Source: an uncultured Clostridia bacterium (GTDB taxonomy: Bacteria; Bacillota; Clostridia; UBA1381). Taken from it: a stretch of 64,000 bases of DNA. Every line of letters starts with the position of its first letter. Position 1 is the stretch's first letter. The translations under genes were made by a program, and so were the position numbers. Positions 34,972-44,395 of this stretch are shown piece after piece. The DNA lies in the NCBI GenBank assembly GCA_934462715.1, contig CAKSIJ010000009.1:1-64000 (forward strand), given 5' to 3'. The notes below the pieces were generated by a model that was not told where the DNA came from, made no database searches, and saw nothing but the letters and a program-made list of their open reading frames with translations.

Positions 34972-36909
34972 ATGGTTACACAAATGGAAAAGAAAAAATT
35001 CTACATTACCACGGCTATTGCCTATACCTCGAGAAAACCTCATATAGGCAATACCTACGAGATAATTCTCGCCGACGCAATCGCACGATTCCGCCGTTAT
35101 GCGGGAGATGACGTTTTCTTTCTGACAGGCACGGACGAGCACGGTCAGAAGATACAGGAGATTGCCGAGGCTGCCGGAATAACACCCAAAAGCTACGTTG
35201 ACAAAATTGCCGGTCAGATAAGGGATATTGCCGATATGCTGAATATCAGCTATGATAAATTTATCCGTACAACCGACGATTATCATGAAAAAGCGGTAGC
35301 TCAGATATTCAAAAAGCTGTATGACCAGGGCGATATTTATAAGTCGGAATATGAGGGCTGGTACTGCACACCCTGTGAGTCCTTCTGGACTGAAACACAG
35401 CTCAAGGACGGCAAATGCCCCGACTGCGGCAGAGAGGTTAAAAAGACGAAGGAAGAAGCTTACTTCTTCAAAATGAGCAAATATCAGGACAGACTGATGA
35501 AATATATCGAGGAAAATCCCGATTTTATTCAGCCCGAATCACGCAAAAAGGAAATGGTTAACAACTTCTTAAAGCCGGGACTTCAGGATTTGTGCGTTTC
35601 AAGAACAAGCTTTACATGGGGAATTCCGGTCGAATTTGACCCGAAGCACGTTATATATGTATGGATTGACGCACTTTCAAACTACATCACCGCACTCGGC
35701 TACACACCGGAGAAAAAGGGTGAGCTTTACAAAAAATACTGGCCTGCCGATGTGCATATCATAGGTAAGGATATTTTGCGTTTCCACACAATTTACTGGC
35801 CTATTATGCTTATGGCTCTCGGCGAACCGCTTCCCAAACAGGTATTCGGACACCCGTGGATGCTTTTCGGGGAAGAAAAGATGTCAAAATCAAGAGGTAA
35901 CGTTATATATGCGGAGGATTTGGTAAGACATTTCGGCGTTGACGCGGTGAGATATTATTCCTTGCATGAAATGCCCTTTGCACAGGACGGAAATATAACG
36001 TACGATACCTTTATTTCAAGATTTAATTCCGACCTTGCAAACACTCTCGGAAATCTTGTAAACAGAACGATTGCAATGATTAACAAGTATTTTGACGGCA
36101 TATTGCAGGATAATTCCGAAAAGGGCGAGTTTGACGAGGATTTGATAAATACTGCACTCGGAGCATATGCAAAAATCGAAGAAAAGATGAAAACCTGGCA
36201 TATAGCGGACAGTCTTGACGAGATATGGGCGGTTGTGAACAGAGCAAACAAGTATATAGACGAAACAATGCCGTGGGTGCTTGCAAAGAATGAGGATACA
36301 AAGAAAAGACTCGGCGCAGTTCTTTACAATCTTGCCGAAACAATCAGAATTATCGCGTCTTTGCTTTCGTCGTTTATGCCGGCAACAGCCGAGGCTGTCA
36401 AAAATCAGCTTTGTGCAGAGGATATTTCCTGTGAGAGTATAAAAGTATTCGGCGGTTTGAAGCCCGGAAACAAAGTCGGAATTGCAGAGCCGTTATTTGT
36501 AAGAATCGACGCGGAAAAGAAGCTTGAAGAGCTTGCCGCAGAAAACGCACCCGAGGAGCCGGAAATAGAAATCGCTCCGTTCAAGGACTTTATCGAATTT
36601 GAAGAATTTGAAAAGCTTGACATCAGAGTCGGCAAGGTAATCGAATGTGAAAAGGTGAAAAAATCCGAAAAGCTTTTAAGATTCACATTGCAGGTAGGAA
36701 GCGAAACAAGACAAATTCTTTCCGGAATCGCAAAATACCACAGTCCCGAGGAGCTTATCGGCAAAAATGTGATATTTATTGCGAACCTTAAACCAAGAAA
36801 AATCATGGGACTTGAATCGAACGGTATGATACTCTCGGCAGAGCATGACGGAAATCTTACCGCATTGACAACAATAAAAGACGTTCAAAGCGGTGCGGAA
36901 ATAGTTTAA
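34972..36909 (+). CDS. metG: Methionyl-tRNA synthetase
   Basis: MetG charges tRNA-Met. The 645-residue protein has the class I motifs HIGN (His24) and KMSKS (303-307), the zinc knuckle with Cys132, Cys135, Cys149 and Cys152, and an anticodon-binding helical domain. A C-terminal EMAP/Trbp111 tRNA-binding domain (DIRVGKVIECEKVKKSEKLLRF) promotes dimers. AAAAGGA lies 4-5 bases before ATG 34972; ATG 34984 is a possible alternative. No T-box leader is present: only 28 bases separate it from the preceding gene. Confidence 0.96.
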   Translation: MVTQMEKKKFYITTAIAYTSRKPHIGNTYEIILADAIARFRRYAGDDVFFLTGTDEHGQKIQEIAEAAGITPKSYVDKIAGQIRDIADMLNISYDKFIRTTDDYHEKAVAQIFKKLYDQGDIYKSEYEGWYCTPCESFWTETQLKDGKCPDCGREVKKTKEEAYFFKMSKYQDRLMKYIEENPDFIQPESRKKEMVNNFLKPGLQDLCVSRTSFTWGIPVEFDPKHVIYVWIDALSNYITALGYTPEKKGELYKKYWPADVHIIGKDILRFHTIYWPIMLMALGEPLPKQVFGHPWMLFGEEKMSKSRGNVIYAEDLVRHFGVDAVRYYSLHEMPFAQDGNITYDTFISRFNSDLANTLGNLVNRTIAMINKYFDGILQDNSEKGEFDEDLINTALGAYAKIEEKMKTWHIADSLDEIWAVVNRANKYIDETMPWVLAKNEDTKKRLGAVLYNLAETIRIIASLLSSFMPATAEAVKNQLCAEDISCESIKVFGGLKPGNKVGIAEPLFVRIDAEKKLEELAAENAPEEPEIEIAPFKDFIEFEEFEKLDIRVGKVIECEKVKKSEKLLRFTLQVGSETRQILSGIAKYHSPEELIGKNVIFIANLKPRKIMGLESNGMILSAEHDGNLTALTTIKDVQSGAEIV

Positions 36910-36948
36910 AACAAAATAAACCGCAAATTCAAAAAAGGAGGTCATTCA

Positions 36949-39252
36949 ATGTACGGTCATTTTATAGAAAATACTGCCGGATATGAGATAAATACTTTAA
37001 ATCTGCCCACATCGTGGGAATACATATACGAAAATAAAGACATACTTTTAAAGGTTGACCAATTCGGCCCGGTGTACGCACAGGCAAATCCGCCCGGAGA
37101 TATTATGCTTTTCAAAAGAGAAGCTCATCAGAAATATTCTCCGTGGTTTGTCAATATCATAACAGAGGATAACGAGCGCTTTACAAACTTTTTCAGACCG
37201 AATAAGCTTGAAGCTTCATGCGAGCCGGAAAACGTAAAAATACAATATCTCCCCGAAACGGCTGTTTACAGCTTTGAATATAAGGGAATGAAAATCGAAA
37301 CGGAGATTTTTATCCCGAATAAGGGGATACAAATTGTATATAAATTCAGAGTTAAGAATATATGCGGTGATAAAAAATCCGTTAAAGTCCGTCCTCAGCT
37401 TCTTCCTTATCTTAATGATGCGGTAATCGCACCGTGGGATAAGTATGAATGGTATCTTGACACAGAGTGCAAAAAGGGAAAACGCATAACGATGACATCA
37501 AAGCTTTTGAGTGCAAACGCTCAGAGCGACAAAAGACGTACGGCAGTTTTCACAGCAGATAACGAAAATTTAACCGCTCATGAAATAAGCCTTGAAAAAT
37601 ACATAGGACAGGGTGATTTAACCAATCCGGAGCAAAATTATTTCAGTGATGAAAGGTTGTATGCTTATCCGCCGATATATGCCCTTTCCTACGAATGGGG
37701 GCTTATGCCGGGTGAAGAAAAGGAATTAACTCAAAGTTACTCGCTTGACGGCTCTGATTCGGAAAAATATTTTGACAAAAAAGGCTACAGTGAAGCCAAA
37801 AGTGAAAGAAAGGCTGTTTTTGACAAGCTTTTCAGCAAAAATAATATAAAAACCGGAGATTCCGAATTTGATTATTACGCAAATTACTGGATTCCTCTGC
37901 AAATGAACTGGGTCGCTTCGCTTGACAGAGGGTGGCCTACCGGTATGAGAGGTTCGAGAGATTCGGCACAGGATTATGCGGCATTGCTTTATACCGATAC
38001 AGAATCATGCAGAAAAATTATTCTGACAATGCTTGAATGTCAGAGAAGTGACGGCTGGTTCCCAAGACAGTATTCAGCAAAGGGAAAGCATGGCAAGCAC
38101 GATTTAAGAGGTCACGTTGACGGCGGTGCGTTCTTTATTGAGTTTATGTGGAAATATCTTGCGCACACGAGAGATTTTGACATATTGAATGAAAGTGTTC
38201 AATGGCTTGATAAGGACGGTGAGAACAGCGTTCTCGAACATTTTATCCAAGCTGTTGAATACTATATGTATGATGAGAACATCGGCGAACACGGCTTGTG
38301 CAAAATCAGAGAGGGCGACTGGCTCGATGCTGTGAACAGAGCCGGCACGGACGGCAGAGGAGAATCGGTGACGGTAAGCGAACAGCTTGTTATGGGCGCA
38401 AAATACCTTGCCGATGTATTGAAAGTGATCGGTTACAAGGGCGATACGCAAAAATATATTGATTTTGCGGCAAAATTGAAAGAAAACATAAATAAATTTG
38501 CCTTTAACGGTAAAAAATACTACAACGGAGTGTTTAATGACGCAGGCAAATGGATTTTCTCCGAAAACGACCCCGATGGTGAAGAAAGAATTTACAGTGT
38601 TTCAAACTATTATGCAGTTATCTCCGGAGTTGCCGAAAAGGACAAGTACGGCGATATATTAAAAGCCGCAGAAAAGCTCAAATGCGAAATGGGCTACAGA
38701 TTATTCTATCCTCCGCTCGGAGTTAAGCCTATAGACCATGTCGGAAGAATAGCAAGCGGTGACGCTCCTCCGTTTATGGGAGAAAATGCAAACGTATACA
38801 ATCACGGCTCACAGGGCTTTTTTGCAAGAGCGTTATCGGTAATGGGAGAGGGAAACGCACTTTTTGACGTATTGAAATGGATTACTCCGTACGATACCCA
38901 AAAGCACCCGACGGAAAAAACCTTTACTCCGCCGTATGCTATAGTCAACTGCTATCAGCAGCTTCCGGGTTTTCATCACAGAGGACTTATGTGCTTTTTG
39001 ACCGGCAGCGTTGCAATGGCAATGCGAGGTGTGTATGAGTGGATGCTCGGAATAAAGCCGTGTCTTGATGGTTTGGAGCTTGACTCTTGTATGCCGGACG
39101 GTATGAGTGCAGAGGTTAAATTCAGCTATATGGGCAAAAATCTTTCTCTTAACATAAGCAACGGTAAGGCGCTTGTAAACGGTACTGAAGTTACCGAAAC
39201 GAGGGAAGATTTGATTACCGGTAAAAAAGTTTTGTTTTTAAATAACATATAA
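36949..39252 (+). CDS. GH94-like glycoside phosphorylase
   Basis: GH94 enzymes split beta-linked disaccharides (cellobiose, chitobiose, laminaribiose) with phosphate. The 767 residues show the family architecture: an N-terminal beta-sandwich (WEYIYENKDILLKVDQFGPVYAQ), a helical (alpha/alpha)6 catalytic domain with GMRGSRDSAQDYAALLY and LDRGWPTGMRGSRDS, and the DWLD block (Asp457-Asp460) matching the family's DWND. HGSQGFFARALSVMGEG follows, and a C-terminal jelly-roll strand region. No signal peptide, so it acts on imported sugar. AAGGAGG precedes ATG. The substrate is not readable. It sits between two aminoacyl-tRNA synthetase genes, with gaps of about 39 bases each side. Confidence 0.72.
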   Translation: MYGHFIENTAGYEINTLNLPTSWEYIYENKDILLKVDQFGPVYAQANPPGDIMLFKREAHQKYSPWFVNIITEDNERFTNFFRPNKLEASCEPENVKIQYLPETAVYSFEYKGMKIETEIFIPNKGIQIVYKFRVKNICGDKKSVKVRPQLLPYLNDAVIAPWDKYEWYLDTECKKGKRITMTSKLLSANAQSDKRRTAVFTADNENLTAHEISLEKYIGQGDLTNPEQNYFSDERLYAYPPIYALSYEWGLMPGEEKELTQSYSLDGSDSEKYFDKKGYSEAKSERKAVFDKLFSKNNIKTGDSEFDYYANYWIPLQMNWVASLDRGWPTGMRGSRDSAQDYAALLYTDTESCRKIILTMLECQRSDGWFPRQYSAKGKHGKHDLRGHVDGGAFFIEFMWKYLAHTRDFDILNESVQWLDKDGENSVLEHFIQAVEYYMYDENIGEHGLCKIREGDWLDAVNRAGTDGRGESVTVSEQLVMGAKYLADVLKVIGYKGDTQKYIDFAAKLKENINKFAFNGKKYYNGVFNDAGKWIFSENDPDGEERIYSVSNYYAVISGVAEKDKYGDILKAAEKLKCEMGYRLFYPPLGVKPIDHVGRIASGDAPPFMGENANVYNHGSQGFFARALSVMGEGNALFDVLKWITPYDTQKHPTEKTFTPPYAIVNCYQQLPGFHHRGLMCFLTGSVAMAMRGVYEWMLGIKPCLDGLELDSCMPDGMSAEVKFSYMGKNLSLNISNGKALVNGTEVTETREDLITGKKVLFLNNI

Positions 39253-39290
39253 TATTCGAAATAAATAAAAATAAAGGAGTTACAATCACA

Positions 39291-40997
39291 ATGAGAATGA
39301 CAAATTTACTGATGCCTACGCTGAGAGAAGTACCCTCAGACGCAGAAATTGCATCACACCAGCTAATGCTGAGAGCAGGCTATATCAGAAAGCTTGCGGC
39401 GGGAATTTATTCATATCTTCCGCTCGGACTTCGCTGCCAACGCAAGATTGAACAGATTATCCGTGAGGAAATGGATAAAACCGGCGCACAGGAGCTTTTG
39501 ATGTCGGCGCTGCTGCCGGCTGAAGCTTATCAGGCTTCGGGAAGATGGGATGTTTTCGGAGCAAGTATGTTCAAGCTTAAGGACAGAAACGAAAGAGATT
39601 TTTGTCTTGGACCCACGCATGAGGAGCTTTTCACACAAACCGTAATAAATGAGGTTCGTTCCTATAAGGAATATCCCATGACTCTTTATCAGATTCAGAC
39701 AAAATACCGTGATGAGGGCAGACCTCGTTTCGGAGTTATCAGAAGCAGAGAATTTGTCATGAAGGACGCATACAGCTTTGATATGACAGAGGAAGGACTT
39801 GATGTGTCATACAAAAAAATGTATGACGCATACTGTAATATATTCAACCGTTTCAAGCTTGATTTTACAATAGTTGACGCAGATTCCGGCGCTATGGGCG
39901 GCAGCGGCTCACAGGAATTTATGGTTAAATCTCCGATAGGTGAGGACGGAATAGCATATTGTGACGAGTGCGGATATGCGGCAAATTATGAAAAAGCACA
40001 ATGTATTCCCGAACCCAAAGAATACAAAGAGGGCGAATTGCCTCTTGAAAAGGTGGTAACTCCGGACGCACACACAATACAGGATCTTGTAGGATTTTTC
40101 GGTACAGAGCCTTATGTATTTGCAAAAACAATAATATATAAAGCTGACGATAAGTACATAGCCGCAATGGTAAGGGGTGACCGTGAAATAAACGAAGTTA
40201 AGCTTAAAAACCTTGTGGGCTGTGTAGATGACCTTGAATTGGCTGAGCCGTTTATGGTAAGACAGATTACTCACGCAGAGGTTGGTTTTGCAGGACCTAT
40301 AGGTATAGATGTTGAGGTTATAGCAGACCTTGAGGTTGCCGAAATGAAGAACTTCATTGTCGGTGCGAACGATACCGGTTATCACTATCAAAATGTAAAC
40401 ATAAACCGTGACTTTACACCTTCAAAAATTGCCGACATCAGAGTAATAACTGAGGGTGACAAGTGCCCAAGATGCGGAAAGCCTATTAAAACCGCACAGG
40501 GTATTGAGGTTGGTCATATATTTAAGCTCGGTACAAAATATTCAAAGGCACTCGGATTGAACTATACCGATGAGAGCGGCGTTCCGAAACCTGTAATAAT
40601 GGGCTGTTACGGCATAGGAGCAACACGCTGCCTTGCCGCTGCAATAGAACAGGGTCATGACGAACACGGAATAATTCTACCTGTTTCAATAGCACCGTAT
40701 CACGTTATCGTAGTGCCGGTAAACAGCAAGGAAGACGCTCAGATGAAGCTTGCGGAGGAAATCTACGAGGAATTATCAGCACAGGGAATAGAGGTTCTTC
40801 TTGATGACAGAGCAGAGCGTGCCGGAGTAAAATTCAAGGACGCAGACTTAATCGGTATTCCTTTGAGAATCGTAGTTGGTAAAAAGTGTGCCGACGGCAT
40901 AGTTGAGTATAAGCTCAGAACCGCAGAAACGGCAGAGGAAAAAACAGTTGAAGCGGCTAAAGCCGACGCAATTGAATTTATCAAATCAAATCTGTAA
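39291..40997 (+). CDS. proS: Prolyl-tRNA synthetase
   Basis: ProS charges tRNA-Pro. The 568 residues form the long bacterial type: class II motifs in the N-terminal half (GLRCQRKIEQIIREEMD; LGPTHEELFT; TKYRDEGRPRFGVIRSREFVMKDAYSFD), an editing insertion (about 220-400) that removes Ala-tRNA-Pro, motif 3 (MGCYGIGATRCLAAAIEQ) and the anticodon-binding domain (VIVVPVNSKEDAQ). AAAGGAG precedes ATG. It has its own strong terminator and no T-box leader. Confidence 0.96.
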   Translation: MRMTNLLMPTLREVPSDAEIASHQLMLRAGYIRKLAAGIYSYLPLGLRCQRKIEQIIREEMDKTGAQELLMSALLPAEAYQASGRWDVFGASMFKLKDRNERDFCLGPTHEELFTQTVINEVRSYKEYPMTLYQIQTKYRDEGRPRFGVIRSREFVMKDAYSFDMTEEGLDVSYKKMYDAYCNIFNRFKLDFTIVDADSGAMGGSGSQEFMVKSPIGEDGIAYCDECGYAANYEKAQCIPEPKEYKEGELPLEKVVTPDAHTIQDLVGFFGTEPYVFAKTIIYKADDKYIAAMVRGDREINEVKLKNLVGCVDDLELAEPFMVRQITHAEVGFAGPIGIDVEVIADLEVAEMKNFIVGANDTGYHYQNVNINRDFTPSKIADIRVITEGDKCPRCGKPIKTAQGIEVGHIFKLGTKYSKALGLNYTDESGVPKPVIMGCYGIGATRCLAAAIEQGHDEHGIILPVSIAPYHVIVVPVNSKEDAQMKLAEEIYEELSAQGIEVLLDDRAERAGVKFKDADLIGIPLRIVVGKKCADGIVEYKLRTAETAEEKTVEAAKADAIEFIKSNL

Positions 40998-40999
40998 AA

Positions 41000-41028
41000 T
41001 AATCGCAACGGCTGCCTGTTTGGCAGCC
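41000..41028 (+). terminator. Terminator after proS
   Basis: GCAACGGCTGCC and GGCAGCCGTTGC form a perfect 12-bp stem with a 5-base loop. An A-rich tract follows, with no T-run on the plus strand. Confidence 0.65.
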
Positions 41029-41078
41029 GTTGCAATAAAAAAATAAAATGCCATATAAAAAAGAAAGGTAAAGTCTTT

Positions 41079-42329
41079 ATGCATAAAATTACAACTCTTT
41101 CAAACGGTATCAGGGTAGTGTCGGAGGAAATTCCGTATGTTCGCTCCGTTTCGATAGGCTTGTGGATAGGAAACGGCTCACGCTGCGAACTGCCGGAGGA
41201 AAACGGAATGTCGCACTTTATAGAACATATGATGTTCAAGGGTACCGACAGAAGAAGTGCAGGCGATATTGCTTACGAAATTGACGCAATAGGCGGTCAG
41301 CTCAATGCGTTTACAACCCGTGAATATACTTGCTACTACACCAAAACCCTTGATGAGCACGCAGAAATTGCAATAGATATACTGAGTGATATGCTGTTTT
41401 CGTCAAAACTTGACCCGGATGCAATGAAGCTTGAAAAGAATGTTGTAATTGAAGAGATAAATATGTATGAGGACGAACCGGACGAGCTTGTGAGCGATTT
41501 GATAATGGAAGCGGTGTACGGAAATACACCTTTGGGCAGAACTATTCTCGGAACACCGGAAAGCCTTTCGGGTATAACGCCCGAAAATATGCGCTCATAT
41601 CTTAATAATCACTATACATCGAAAAACACGGTGATTGCAATATCGGGGCATTATGACGACAGTCTTTTTGATTTACTCGAGAAATATTTTGCAAACCCTA
41701 AAATGAGCGATAAAAAGCCGAAAATTGAAATTTGTGAATATAAGAGCGGCAACAGCATTGTCAGACGCAAGGATTGCGAACAAATTCAGCTTATTGCAAG
41801 CTTTAAAAGCATTGACGTAAAGGACGAGGGAGTTTACAGCTTGCTTGCATTTAACAACGTTTTCGGCAGCGGTATGTCCTCACGGCTGTTTCAGAATATT
41901 AGGGAACAGCGGGGGCTTGCATATTCGGTATATGCCTATCATGCGGCGTTTATCGGCACCGGTATGTTCAATATTTGTGCAGGAATGATACCCGAAAACC
42001 TTAAAACGGTATGCGAACTGATTTCGCAGGAGGTCAACCGAATTAAAAGAGATAAGCTTACAAAGGAAGAAATCAATGCCGCAAAGGAACAGCTTAAGGG
42101 TAACTATATTCTGAGCTACGAAAGTATAGGCTCCAGAATGCAAGCGGCAGGAAGAAACCTTTTGCTTGACAATCCTATTATTTCCCCTGAAGAGGTAATT
42201 GAAAAAATCGAAAGAATCAATTCGGACTCTATAGCGGATATTATTGACAGAGTTCTCGATACAAAAACACTGTGTACCGCCGCAGTCGGTTCAATTGACA
42301 GTCTTGACGGTTTGTTCAGCTTTAAGTAG
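41079..42329 (+). CDS. M16-family zinc peptidase
   Basis: The 416-residue protein is a single-chain M16 peptidase of the YmxG/mitochondrial-processing-peptidase-beta type. The inverted zinc motif HFIEH (His46, Glu49, His50, in GMSHFIEHMMFKGT) and the downstream Glu ligand in NVVIEEINMYEDEPDE are intact, and the C-terminal half has the usual R/Y pair region (REQRGLAYSVYAYHA). There is no signal peptide. In Bacillus, ymxG lies near the dut/dpaA genes; here it stands after proS. Substrate unknown. Confidence 0.88.
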   Translation: MHKITTLSNGIRVVSEEIPYVRSVSIGLWIGNGSRCELPEENGMSHFIEHMMFKGTDRRSAGDIAYEIDAIGGQLNAFTTREYTCYYTKTLDEHAEIAIDILSDMLFSSKLDPDAMKLEKNVVIEEINMYEDEPDELVSDLIMEAVYGNTPLGRTILGTPESLSGITPENMRSYLNNHYTSKNTVIAISGHYDDSLFDLLEKYFANPKMSDKKPKIEICEYKSGNSIVRRKDCEQIQLIASFKSIDVKDEGVYSLLAFNNVFGSGMSSRLFQNIREQRGLAYSVYAYHAAFIGTGMFNICAGMIPENLKTVCELISQEVNRIKRDKLTKEEINAAKEQLKGNYILSYESIGSRMQAAGRNLLLDNPIISPEEVIEKIERINSDSIADIIDRVLDTKTLCTAAVGSIDSLDGLFSFK

Positions 42330-42352
42330 GACTAACGTGAAAAATATTGCTG

Positions 42353-42809
42353 TCATATCTCAAAAAGACAACATATTTGCATATTTTTCTCATTAAGATA
42401 TGTGCTGTGGCGCGACAGTGTGAGAGGATTGGATATAAGTGAAAAATATACGCAGACTGTCAAAATGACTGTCTGCGTATATTTACATATAGAATTTTTG
42501 AAACTGATTATACCATCAGAGTTAATATCCATCTTGCCGGATTCAATTAAATCTTTAAAGGCATATACTAAAATTGAACATTTGTTATCTGTATCTCCGT
42601 TATCAGATAAATAATCCAATACCATATCAGTCGATTCATCATCTTTATCGCATACAGCTAACATAATAGTTATAGATAATGGTTTTTATTCAATGATGTT
42701 GTCGCCGCAATGACCGCTGGATTGTGCGCTTGCAAGAATAGTCATCATTGTGCATGATGATAATGTTAGTAAAGATGTTATTATTATTATTTTAATTTAT
42801 TCGTTTCAT
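42353..42809 (-). pseudogene. Remnant of a secreted protein with dockerin-like calcium motif
   Basis: On the minus strand AAAGGA precedes ATG 42809 (MKRIN), then the frame breaks in an AAT run and resumes as a signal peptide (ITSLLTLSSC, ILASAQSSGHCGDNIIE). The SGHCGDN segment resembles the N-terminus of clostridial leucine-rich-repeat secreted proteins. A TAA follows. The same frame then continues as MLAVCDKDDESTDMVLDYL and ends with a dockerin/EF-hand-like loop, MDINSDGIISFKNSI. So one frameshift and one stop break a short secreted protein, or two fragments are joined. Confidence 0.5.
42444..42484. terminator. Strong hairpin downstream of the M16 gene
   Basis: AAATATACGCAGAC and GTCTGCGTATATTT form a perfect 14-bp stem with a 13-base loop. 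It lies 115 bases past the M16 stop and at the 3' end of the decayed secreted gene on the other strand; it may serve either. Confidence 0.65.
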
Positions 42810-42842
42810 ATAAAATCCTTTTGCTGTATATTATTATAATGC

Positions 42843-42875
42843 AAAAAACCACAACTTTATATCAAAATTGCGGTT
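42843..42875 (-). terminator. Terminator of the tRNA array
   Basis: Minus strand: AACCGCAA and TTGTGGTT (one G-U pair) followed by TTTTGC, 6 bases beyond the tRNA-Tyr 3' end. Confidence 0.65.
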
Positions 42876-42880
42876 TATGC

Positions 42881-42965
42881 TGGTGGGAGAGGATGGATTC
42901 GAACCATCGAAGCGAAGCGCAACAGATTTACAGTCTGCCCCCTTTGGCCACTCGGGAACTCTCCC
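42881..42965 (-). tRNA. tRNA-Tyr (GTA)
   Basis: An 85-base class II tRNA with encoded CCA and a long variable arm (TTGCGCTTCGCTTCGA). The acceptor stem GGGAGAG/CTCTCCC is perfect. The anticodon loop is CTGTAAA. Its 5' end directly abuts the CCA of tRNA-Thr. Confidence 0.96.
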
Positions 42966-43041
42966 TGGAGCTGGTGATGGGACTCGAACCCGCGACCTGC
43001 TGATTACAAATCAGCTGCTCTACCAATTGAGCTACACCAGC
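42966..43041 (-). tRNA. tRNA-Thr (TGT)
   Basis: A 76-base tRNA, acceptor GCTGGTG/CACCAGC, T-arm GGTTCGAGTCC, anticodon loop TTTGTAA, encoded CCA. There is no spacer before tRNA-Tyr. Confidence 0.96.
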
Positions 43042-43061
43042 AAATATTAAAATGAAAATTA

Positions 43062-43137
43062 TGGTGGGAGTAACAGGGCTCGAACCTGTGACATCCTGCT
43101 TGTAAGGCAGACGCTCTCCCAGCTGAGCTATACTCCC
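43062..43137 (-). tRNA. tRNA-Val (TAC)
   Basis: A 76-base tRNA, acceptor GGGAGTA/TACTCCC (forward order mirrored), T-loop GGTTCGAGCCC, anticodon loop CTTACAA, encoded CCA. Confidence 0.96.
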
Positions 43138-43150
43138 ATATAATCATGAA

Positions 43151-43227
43151 TGGTCGGGATGACAGGATTCGAACCTGCGGCCCTCTGGTCCCAAACCAGA
43201 TGCGCTACCAAGCTGCGCTACATCCCG
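43151..43227 (-). tRNA. tRNA-Pro (TGG)
   Basis: A 77-base tRNA, acceptor CGGGATG/CATCCCG, T-loop GGTTCGAATCC, anticodon loop TTTGGGA, encoded CCA. First gene of the Pro-Val-Thr-Tyr array. Confidence 0.96.
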
Positions 43228-43270
43228 AAATCGGTTCTTACGGTGTCCCGTCTGTCCTGACGACTTATAT

Positions 43271-43299
43271 ATATTACCACAAACAGAACAATTATTCAA
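43271..43299 (-). promoter_or_regulatory. Promoter of the tRNA array
   Basis: Minus strand: TTGAAT (43294-43299), 17 bases, TAATAT (43271-43276). Confidence 0.55.
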
Positions 43300-43370
43300 C
43301 GCTGATAATTGACTACTATCAAAATATACACTGATATTTCTTTGATTTGCTTTAAAATTCGCCATATTTC

Positions 43371-44387
43371 TCACGAAATCAGTTTATTTATAAATTTTTC
43401 CTTTAAAATGAAGAACAGAAAAATTATGCTGATTATACCGCTTATTCTGTAAAGCTTATCGACAATAAAAGAAAACTGCATACCGGAAATCAGATAGGCT
43501 GCTGCATACATGATACAGCTGTATCGTTTCAGCGGAGGGACTGTGCATATAAATTCTTTCAGCGGATAACCGGTCGATATGGCGGTTGTGAGCATTGACA
43601 AAAATACGGCGGCGGAATATATCGCGGAAAGCGGCGCAGAACAGCTTTTGCATATTTCAACAATCGGCATGGAGACATAGGAAAGCGTTTTTGAATACAT
43701 CAGAATAGTTCCGCCTGCGGCGCACATTATAACTGTCAGAATCGAAAATGTTACGGCTGACGCAGCGAGAGTTGTTTTCTTTTCGGCTGATTTTGAAAGC
43801 ATACACAAGACGGCGGCACCGGTGAGCATATTATATCCTGTGTAGCTGACGGCTGATAATTCCCATGAATCCGCAGCGGAAAAGGCTTGGATTTCTGGTG
43901 TGAAAGAATAATACAGATAAGCAAAGACACCTGCCATTATAAGTATAATCATAACAAAAAAGATACTTTCTGATTTTATAAAGATATTATATCCTTTTGA
44001 TATTATAAACGCAGAGACCAAAAGCATAATCAAGGCACCTGCGGATTTTTTTATGCCCCACAGATAATAAAGCATCTCTCCGAAGCCCGACAGCATGGCG
44101 CTTAAAATAAACAGCATAAAAACATATGTAAATACACCCGTGATTGCTGCAAGACCTTTAGGCATGATTTTTGATAAATATTCATCAATAGTATGAGCTG
44201 ACAGCCTATGCGACTGTGTGATAATCTCATATTGCAGCAGAGCAAAAAGAAACGAGGACAAAACTATTCCCAGGTATCCTTTGTTTGCATATCTTGAAAA
44301 ATAAAAATATATTTCACTCCCGGTTGCAAAGCCTGCTCCAATCAGACCGGAAATAAATACACCCGAAATAATAAATGCATTTTTCAA
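43371..44387 (-). CDS. YkvI-like membrane transporter
   Basis: A 338-residue integral membrane protein with about ten helices, resembling B. subtilis YkvI and related APC-superfamily transporters of unknown substrate. The N-terminal GVFISGLIGAGFATGSEIYFYF matches the unwound first helix (G.G.ATG) of APC/LeuT-fold carriers. The start is TTG 44387: GGGTG of the ribosome site lies in the 3' arm of the upstream terminator hairpin, followed by a T-run and TTG. No ATG fits better at the N-terminus. Confidence 0.72.
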   Translation of the reverse strand: MKNAFIISGVFISGLIGAGFATGSEIYFYFSRYANKGYLGIVLSSFLFALLQYEIITQSHRLSAHTIDEYLSKIMPKGLAAITGVFTYVFMLFILSAMLSGFGEMLYYLWGIKKSAGALIMLLVSAFIISKGYNIFIKSESIFFVMIILIMAGVFAYLYYSFTPEIQAFSAADSWELSAVSYTGYNMLTGAAVLCMLSKSAEKKTTLAASAVTFSILTVIMCAAGGTILMYSKTLSYVSMPIVEICKSCSAPLSAIYSAAVFLSMLTTAISTGYPLKEFICTVPPLKRYSCIMYAAAYLISGMQFSFIVDKLYRISGIISIIFLFFILKEKFINKLIS

Positions 44388-44395
44388 AAAAAATC

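Noticed and set aside
42402..42614. A 70-codon plus-strand ORF after the M16 gene
   Set aside because: It spans the perfect 14-bp hairpin and mirrors the decayed minus-strand gene; no ribosome site.
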